Assembly: GCA_964521085.1 (NCBI GenBank)
Contig: CAZFPL010000004.1
Span: 62,001 to 126,000, forward strand
Length of the DNA: 64,000 bases
Reading direction: 5' to 3'
DNA from: JAFGKK01 sp964521085
GTDB taxonomy: Bacteria; Chloroflexota; Anaerolineae; Anaerolineales; RBG-16-64-43
The position numbers were made by a program, and so were the translations under genes. The notes beneath the pieces are model-generated. The model did no database searches. It was not told the origin of the DNA and saw only the letters and a list, made by a program, of their open reading frames with translations. This document shows, piece after piece, positions 58,928-64,000 of this stretch; position 1 is the first letter of the stretch; each line of letters begins with the position of its first letter.

Positions 58928-61900
58928 ATGCCCTCCGCAAAGAAACTTCGGTTACCGCGATCCGCGCAGGCCAAGAGAGGCAAGGCACCTGCGAGGAGCA
59001 AACGCACGCCTTCCGCAAGGAAACCCCGGCCACCGCGCTTGATGCAAGCGAAGAAAGGCAAGGCGCCTGATCACGAGGCGCTCGGCGAACAGGCGCTGGC
59101 CATGCGGTGTCAGAAGCGGTACAGCGAGGCGCTCGACCTATACCGGCAGGCCGCCAAAGCCGCCGCCTCCGCAGGCGATCGCGCCGCCGAGGCGAAATGG
59201 ATCTCGAAGCAGGGGCAGATCCACCGCCTATGCAAAGACCCGGCTGCGGCCCAGGAAGCATTCGAAAACGCGCGGGCCATCTTCGCCTCGCTGGGGGCGA
59301 CAGGTCTTGCAGGACTTGGCGACCAGGAGGGGAACCTTGGTCTTCTCGCCGCGGATCGAGGCAACGACTTCGAGGCGGAGTTCGCCTACCGCCGGGCCAT
59401 CGACCTATGTGAAGCCGCCGGAGACATGAGCGGGGTGAGTCTCTGGGCCAGTAACCTGGGCAAAGCCCTTTCGCGGCGGCGGCGCTATCAACGCGCATGG
59501 GACGCGTTCCGGAAATCCGTCGCGGCCGCCCAAAGCGCGCGCGACCCGTCTATGCTGGCGTCTGCAGCCATGCAGTGGAGCGGATCCTACAGCGCGGCGC
59601 ATCGTTGGGGGGATGCCGCCGAGGCATTGGCGACCGCGGCTCGCGCCGCGCCCGACCCCAGGGAGAGGGCGCAATTAATCGGCGAGAGCCTGCGCGACTT
59701 GATGCGGGCAGGCGAATGGAAGCGCGCCCAGGCCATGTGCCCGGAGGTTCTCGAGATGTTGCGTGCGGGCGGCGCTCCCCCCGCGGCTTTCGAACAAATC
59801 GAGCAGATTAAACGGGACGCCGCCCAGGCGCTGGCCTCGCCGGCCAAGAGAACCGGCGGTCCGGCAGTCCGGCCGCTCGATGAGGTGGCGGTCGGTGCGA
59901 TGGCCCACTACGAAAAAATGAACCAGCCGGGCGCGATGGGCTGGGTCGGGCACCTGATCTGCGACATCCACTGGGCGCTGGGCGCGCCCGGGCTTCCCGG
60001 GTGGGAGCCATTCCTCTCCGAGCCCAACCTGTACTACCGCATCCTCGGAGATGTCATGTTCGCCATGTGCAATGGGGGGCGGGCGGAGGAGAGCCTCGAG
60101 TTGTCACAGCGCTACAAGGGCGCTGCGTTCGCGCTGCCGTTCCTCGCGGCCGTCGAGCGCGCCAAGGATAATCCGCCCGAGGTGCGCCGGTACCTGGATG
60201 CGCTCGCCGCGCTGCGCGAAGCCGTTTCCGCGCTGGCAGCCGGGGACCCGCAAGCGTTCCACCCGCTTGCGCACCGCGTGCGTGCCGCGGGCGAGGCTCT
60301 GCTCGAGGCGGGTGAGTATCTCCATGATCGCGACCGGGGGATGCATGCGCGGCTGGGGGGTGTCGTGCCGCTTCGCCACCTGATCGATGCGCTGCCGGCG
60401 GGCGACCCGGTGGGCATCCTCGACTTCGTGGTGACGTCGAAGGGATTTCTCGCTCATCTGGTCGCACGGGAGGGGACAGAGGTCCGGGTGGTTCCGTTCG
60501 TCTCCGCTGACTTAAGCGCCGAGCTGGTCGATGAGCTTGCCATGATGTGGGGGCCGGAAATGGTGCACGCCTCCGACTTGGAACGCCAGCGGCAGGTTCT
60601 GGATCACATCGGCGAAGTGCTGCATGACAGGTTCTTCTGCAAGCTGGCCCACTGGCTCGCCGAGCACCGGATCGGGCAGGTCATCCTGGTGCCGGACCTT
60701 CTCACGCGCCACCTCCCGCTGCATCTCGCACGGGTGTGCGCCAAGGACATCACGATCCCGGGCGTTCCGGTTGCCGACGCCGAGTTCTTCTGCGAAGTTC
60801 TGCCGGTGGAATACGCCTCCTGCCTGCAGGCCGTGGCGCTTAGCCAGCAGCAGCGGAGGCCGCAGAATCTCGACCGCATCGCCTCCTTCTCCGACTCGAA
60901 GTCCGATCTGCCCGGAGCGCGGCACACCGGGCAATGGCTTGCGACGCGCATCGGCGGCGGCATCGAGTACCTCGACCGCAGAGGATCCGACGTCACGCGG
61001 GAAGCCGTGGAAGATGAGATGCGGCGGTCGAAGATCGTGATGATCGCCACGCACGGATGTTTTGACACCGCTCATCCCGAGGCTTCGTTCCTGCAGCTTC
61101 ACGATCACGACTGGACCGCCAAGGATATCGCCTCGCTGCCGCCGCTCGAACACAGCCCGGCGGTCGTGCTGGCCGCCTGCGAGATTGCCGCTGCCAAGCC
61201 CGGCGAAGATCCCGAGGCCGACGGAATACCCGGCGCGATGCTTTCGGCCGGCGCTGCGTTCGTGCTCGGGAGCCGGTGGCCCGTGGAGGACGTATCCATG
61301 GGCATTCTGATCGAGCGCTTCCTCCATCACATGACCAGGGTGGGCTTGCGGCCCGCGGCGGTATTGTTCCGCGCGATAAAGGACCTTCGGAAGGTTGGGC
61401 GCGCCGAAGCCGTCGAGTGCTGCCGCGCCCTGCTCGATCAGATGGCGAAGGATGGAACGCGGGAACAGATGCCCGATGCGTACGCCAAGCTCGACTGGTA
61501 TGCACTGCAGCTCGAGAGCGGCGGCAAGGAGCACCCATTCGCGGCGCCGGCCTGCTGGGGCGGTGTCGTGGTGACCGGCAGCGGATGGAACGGGCTCGCC
61601 GGCGGCGTCGCCGGCGGCGTGCACGCCGTCGAGGGGCTGATGCAGCTCGAGCAGGCGCGGGCGCTGCTCGAAAGTGGGCAGGCGGCGGAGGCGAGAATGC
61701 AGCTCGCCGGCATGCTCGGCGGCTGCGACGGGATAGTACGCGCGCAGGCCCTCGAACTGCTGGCGGCTGCCATTGTCGAGAGCGCGCATCCCGCGTGCCG
61801 CAAGACCGCCCACGCGGAGGCAATCCGTTGGCTCGACGAGGCGGGGTTCGTGGCGCGCGCCGAGCAGCGGCCGCAGCTCCTGAGGAATATCAAAGCGACG

Positions 61901-61933
61901 CGGGCAAAACTCGAACTGCTGCAGGAGGGCTGA
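58928..61933 (+). CDS. TPR-CHAT protease
   Basis: A 1001-residue protein. Residues 1-45 are very basic (Lys/Arg/Pro/Ala-rich, with a duplicated AKRGKAP / AKKGKAP). About 48-290 are tetratricopeptide repeats (YSEALDLYRQAAKAAASAGD, FEAEFAYRRAIDLCEAAGD, and so on). About 300-660 is an uncharacterised helical and sandwich part. About 660-860 is a CHAT caspase-fold domain with His709 in IATHGCFD and Cys751 in LAACEIAAA, both intact. A C-terminal helical extension (about 885-1001) has again TPR-like character. TPR parts usually sense or bind a partner and CHAT parts cut. The SD GAGGGG overlaps the caspase stop. It is likely the sensor-protease of this operon. Confidence 0.88.
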   Translation: MPSAKKLRLPRSAQAKRGKAPARSKRTPSARKPRPPRLMQAKKGKAPDHEALGEQALAMRCQKRYSEALDLYRQAAKAAASAGDRAAEAKWISKQGQIHRLCKDPAAAQEAFENARAIFASLGATGLAGLGDQEGNLGLLAADRGNDFEAEFAYRRAIDLCEAAGDMSGVSLWASNLGKALSRRRRYQRAWDAFRKSVAAAQSARDPSMLASAAMQWSGSYSAAHRWGDAAEALATAARAAPDPRERAQLIGESLRDLMRAGEWKRAQAMCPEVLEMLRAGGAPPAAFEQIEQIKRDAAQALASPAKRTGGPAVRPLDEVAVGAMAHYEKMNQPGAMGWVGHLICDIHWALGAPGLPGWEPFLSEPNLYYRILGDVMFAMCNGGRAEESLELSQRYKGAAFALPFLAAVERAKDNPPEVRRYLDALAALREAVSALAAGDPQAFHPLAHRVRAAGEALLEAGEYLHDRDRGMHARLGGVVPLRHLIDALPAGDPVGILDFVVTSKGFLAHLVAREGTEVRVVPFVSADLSAELVDELAMMWGPEMVHASDLERQRQVLDHIGEVLHDRFFCKLAHWLAEHRIGQVILVPDLLTRHLPLHLARVCAKDITIPGVPVADAEFFCEVLPVEYASCLQAVALSQQQRRPQNLDRIASFSDSKSDLPGARHTGQWLATRIGGGIEYLDRRGSDVTREAVEDEMRRSKIVMIATHGCFDTAHPEASFLQLHDHDWTAKDIASLPPLEHSPAVVLAACEIAAAKPGEDPEADGIPGAMLSAGAAFVLGSRWPVEDVSMGILIERFLHHMTRVGLRPAAVLFRAIKDLRKVGRAEAVECCRALLDQMAKDGTREQMPDAYAKLDWYALQLESGGKEHPFAAPACWGGVVVTGSGWNGLAGGVAGGVHAVEGLMQLEQARALLESGQAAEARMQLAGMLGGCDGIVRAQALELLAAAIVESAHPACRKTAHAEAIRWLDEAGFVARAEQRPQLLRNIKATRAKLELLQEG

Positions 61934-61935
61934 TT

Positions 61936-62745
61936 ATGTGCAAGCGCGATGCGGCGTCACGCGATCCGCTGTTGAGGCTCTTTCTGGAGAAATACCATCT
62001 CAATCTGTTGTCGGTGCCGCGCGAGAACTCCGATGTCGGCGACCTCTACATCCACGACGGTAAACGCACCGGATCGCCGGGGAAGCTGGCTTCGTTCCTG
62101 GCCCGGCCGTTCCAGATGCCTACCATTACGCGCGGCGAGGAACTGGCTTCGATCGCCGGCAACCTTTCCAACGGCGTGAAAATCGACGCCGGGTTCGGCC
62201 TGCTCGAGGTTTTCCTCATCGCTCTGGGCGCGGCGTTTCCCATCTCGAAGGCCAAGGCCCACTGGGAGTCGAAGGGGGTGCATACCCTGCGCTTCAAAGT
62301 GGAAGGCGCGAGGCGCGACAGTGTGGATATCGGCCGGCTCGGGCTGGCGCTCATCGACAACAACCTCTCTGCGGCGCATCCGCTGTACGACGAAAAGAGC
62401 CGCTACTACCTCGTGACCGGCGTCGCGCGAAGCAAATCGCTGACCGTCCTCTTCGAGGACGAGCGGGGCATGGGAATCGACCTGGGCGCCGACGTCATCG
62501 GGATCGGAAATGTGAATGCCGGAGTAGGCGTCACCAAAGGCGCCGGCGGCGAGGTTACGTTCGACGGCCCGAAGCTTTTGGCCTTCGGCGTGGAGTTGTA
62601 CGAACTGTTCGTGCGCGGGGATCGCATCCGGCTGCGGCTGCCCGCTGTCGCCGTCAACGTGCGCGGCGCCGGGGCGCCGGCCGGCCGGCCCCAGCCCGCC
62701 TTCATCGGCGGAGCCGACGCAGATGTGTTTATGGATCTCGAGTAG
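61936..62745 (+). CDS. gasdermin-like pore-forming protein candidate
   Basis: A 269-residue, mostly beta-predicted protein in the size range of bacterial gasdermins. It begins with Cys at position 2 (MCKRD), where bacterial gasdermins carry a lipid-modified Cys near the N-terminus. The pattern DPLLRLFLEKYHLNLLSVPRE and GDLYI recalls the NVVRLPR-type opening of that family as I remember it. Near the end, LLAFGVELYELF and LPAVAVNVRG fit the last strands. A Gly/Pro/Ala-rich loop (RGAGAPAGRPQPAF) and a short acidic tail (GGADADVFMDLE) could be the cleavage loop and inhibitory C-terminus. Two proteases stand directly upstream (gap 2 bases), the usual gasdermin context. The family call rests on context and pattern, not alignment. 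Confidence 0.6.
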   Translation: MCKRDAASRDPLLRLFLEKYHLNLLSVPRENSDVGDLYIHDGKRTGSPGKLASFLARPFQMPTITRGEELASIAGNLSNGVKIDAGFGLLEVFLIALGAAFPISKAKAHWESKGVHTLRFKVEGARRDSVDIGRLGLALIDNNLSAAHPLYDEKSRYYLVTGVARSKSLTVLFEDERGMGIDLGADVIGIGNVNAGVGVTKGAGGEVTFDGPKLLAFGVELYELFVRGDRIRLRLPAVAVNVRGAGAPAGRPQPAFIGGADADVFMDLE

Positions 62746-62757
62746 GAGGGATAAACC

Positions 62758-63138
62758 ATGTCCGATGCGTACGCCATCGATCGATTCCAGGAGGCGGTGG
62801 AGCGGTTCTGCAAACTCGAGGAGAAGCTGCGTGAGAAAATCAGCAGCGTGGACCCCAAGAAGATCGACGCCGTGCTCATCGATCTTTCGGCGGCCATCCC
62901 GGGCCTGAGCGGCGAAGACCTGGGCCGGGCGCTGGTGTTCAAGGCCTACGCTTTCCACTGGCGCTTCCTGACGGAACTCGGCAAGAAGAGCATGTTCGAA
63001 GTGCTCGACGTCCCCGTAGATCCCAGGCTTGTGGAATCGCTCGCAGAGGCCCGGAAGGGCCGCGAACTACTGCGGACCCCCCACGACCTTAAGTGGGCCG
63101 AGGAGACGGTGCATCAGCTGGAGGAGTACATGCGCTGA
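62758..63138 (+). CDS. small helical protein of the caspase-CHAT operon
   Basis: A 126-residue, probably all-helical, soluble protein that I do not recognise. Charged helices (IDRFQEAVERFCKLEEKLREKI; LVESLAEARKGRELL; LKWAEETVHQLEEYM) flank a central segment AIPGLSGEDLGRALVFKAYAFHWRF. No enzymatic motif. GTAGGAGGG precedes the ATG 12 bases after the gasdermin-like gene. It may be a regulator, chaperone or immunity-like partner that binds the pore former or the TPR part; this is a guess from position. Confidence 0.7.
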   Translation: MSDAYAIDRFQEAVERFCKLEEKLREKISSVDPKKIDAVLIDLSAAIPGLSGEDLGRALVFKAYAFHWRFLTELGKKSMFEVLDVPVDPRLVESLAEARKGRELLRTPHDLKWAEETVHQLEEYMR

Positions 63139-63482
63139 GTGTCCGCTTCGGCTGCAAAGCTATCGAAGGGGTGCTTGCCACAGGCGGGGAGAGGGGGCGG
63201 GTGGATGTTTTCAAAAAGCGGAGAAAGGCAAGACAGCAAAGGCAATTAAAATGCGTTATGAAGCCGATGAGCTGATGGTGGAGATGGTATTCGGAAATAA
63301 AAGCAGAGTAATGCGATGAGAGGGTTTTAAATGGAAAAAATTCCGTCTAATACACCTGTACGGCGATTTAGATGGAATTAAGTAAGTCTACAGGACTTAG
63401 GAACGGAAAAAGTTCCGGTTAAACGCTAGTTGGGCCGTTCGTAAATTGAGTATGGACATTAACCATCAATAGTCACCTAAAA
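63139..63482. other. non-coding stretch with compositional change
   Basis: After about 63230 the sequence becomes clearly AT-richer. It contains GGAAC-N7-GTTCC at 63400-63416 and a similar GGAAAAAATTCC, which could form weak hairpins. Only very short ORFs exist (for example a 22-codon one at 63251). No promoter can be fixed for the following gene. Confidence 0.45.
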
Positions 63483-64000
63483 ATGTTAACCGTTTTACGC
63501 CAACGCAATTTTTCATTACTCTGGTTTGCCGGCCTTATTTCCATAACCGGCAATTGGACGCTAAACGTCGCCCTCCCTTTCTACGTCTACCAAATGACCG
63601 GTTCAGCTCTTGCTACCGGTCTGATGTTTATGGCTCGTACCTTGCCGGGCGTATTGTTTGGCAGCGTGGCAGGCGTTTTTGTAGATCGTTGGAATCGCAA
63701 ATGGACAATGGTTATTGTCAATGTGTTGGCGACCTTTCTAGTTTTGCTTTTGCTTGCCGTAAAGTCCACCCCATGGTTGTGGGTTGTATACTTGGTAGCT
63801 TTTATCGAGTCATCTATTATGCAGTTCTTTGCCCCGTCTGAAAAAGCGCTTCTTCCGCGCTTGGTGGCGGAAAAGCACCTGGTAACGGCAAATTCACTTA
63901 GCGCATTAAACGTTAGTCTGGGTATGCTGATTGGCCCTGCTATTGGCGGGGCATTAATGGGGTTGACAGGTCTGATCAGTGTGGTGCTATTTGATAGTGC
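63483..64000 (+). CDS. MFS transporter, N-terminal part
   Basis: The frame is open to the right edge; 172 codons are visible. The start MLTVLRQRNFSLLWFAGLIS and TGNWTLNVALPFYVYQMTGS, then the loop motif GSVAGVFVDRWNRKWTMVIV, mark an MFS_3-type efflux protein, with five helices visible. It differs from the other MFS genes here in its AT-rich codon use (many TTT, AAA, GTA, TTA). No Shine-Dalgarno is seen before the ATG. Codon use suggests another origin than the neighbouring operon. Confidence 0.8.
   Translation, partial: MLTVLRQRNFSLLWFAGLISITGNWTLNVALPFYVYQMTGSALATGLMFMARTLPGVLFGSVAGVFVDRWNRKWTMVIVNVLATFLVLLLLAVKSTPWLWVVYLVAFIESSIMQFFAPSEKALLPRLVAEKHLVTANSLSALNVSLGMLIGPAIGGALMGLTGLISVVLFDS

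Noticed and set aside
58928..61933. Identity with the Csx29 TPR-CHAT of type III-E CRISPR
   Set aside because: No gRAMP/Cas7-11 gene and no CRISPR array are present; the neighbours are a caspase and a gasdermin-like gene.
1..64000. tRNA, rRNA or known riboswitch
   Set aside because: I looked for cloverleaf ends, T-loop motifs and common riboswitch cores in the intergenic stretches and saw none that I could support.

Overview
The window looks like a chromosomal piece of a GC-rich bacterium, most likely a member of the Chloroflexota (Anaerolineae-like). This is an inference from gene style: PD40 beta-propeller lipoproteins, DUF1361, LytTR-ABC modules, many ICMT-type membrane methyltransferases, and lipoproteins with Pro/Thr-rich linkers. 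No rRNA or tRNA marker is present to prove it. A run of 100 N at 826-925 flanked by an identical 55-base sequence shows that this is a scaffolded draft assembly.

Left part (1-28 kb). The end of an FtsX-type permease and a MacA/HlyD-like adaptor are followed by two PD40 lipoproteins and a GyrI-like protein. Housekeeping genes follow: a gapN-like aldehyde dehydrogenase, prmC-prfA (translation termination), proA and proB (proline synthesis, 7 kb apart), a GT39-like glycosyltransferase, an MFS transporter, two TIM-barrel glycosidases (one GH26), alpha/beta hydrolases, a GNAT acetyltransferase and a fused double methyltransferase. Two short vestiges (1188-1295, 3652-3702) look like starts of neighbouring genes copied and then lost. 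An AraC-type regulator at 18.1-19.3 kb carries several frameshifts.

Middle part (28-52 kb). A tandem array of membrane (ICMT-type) and soluble methyltransferases, ketopantoate-reductase-like proteins and an SDR contains four broken copies. These are broken by a frameshift, a GGCT slippage and two internal TAG codons. After it come a TetR gene with a perfect palindromic operator over its ribosome binding site, a three-domain PEP-synthase/rifampin-phosphotransferase-like enzyme, a beta-lactamase-fold hydrolase, and an ABC exporter operon. That operon is headed by a LytTR protein carrying a degenerate ABC domain. A family of 7-base tandem repeats (GACCATN/ATGGTCN, with a variable seventh base) occurs at about a dozen places between 35.9 and 51.7 kb, one of them inside the end of the SDR gene.

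Right part (51.7-64 kb). An ABC-F gene is preceded by a six-codon leader ORF and a terminator hairpin, the arrangement of ribosome-mediated attenuation. A second copy of the same leader, with a truncated ABC-F start, lies directly upstream of a Mef-like MFS transporter. The most striking locus is the tight four-gene operon at 58078-63138. It encodes a caspase-like protease, a 1001-residue TPR-CHAT protease, a 269-residue protein with an N-terminal Cys that resembles bacterial gasdermins, and a small helical protein. This fits a protease-activated pore-forming cell-death (anti-phage) system with two caspase-fold proteases. The last 500 bases, a partial MFS gene, are visibly AT-richer and may be transferred DNA.
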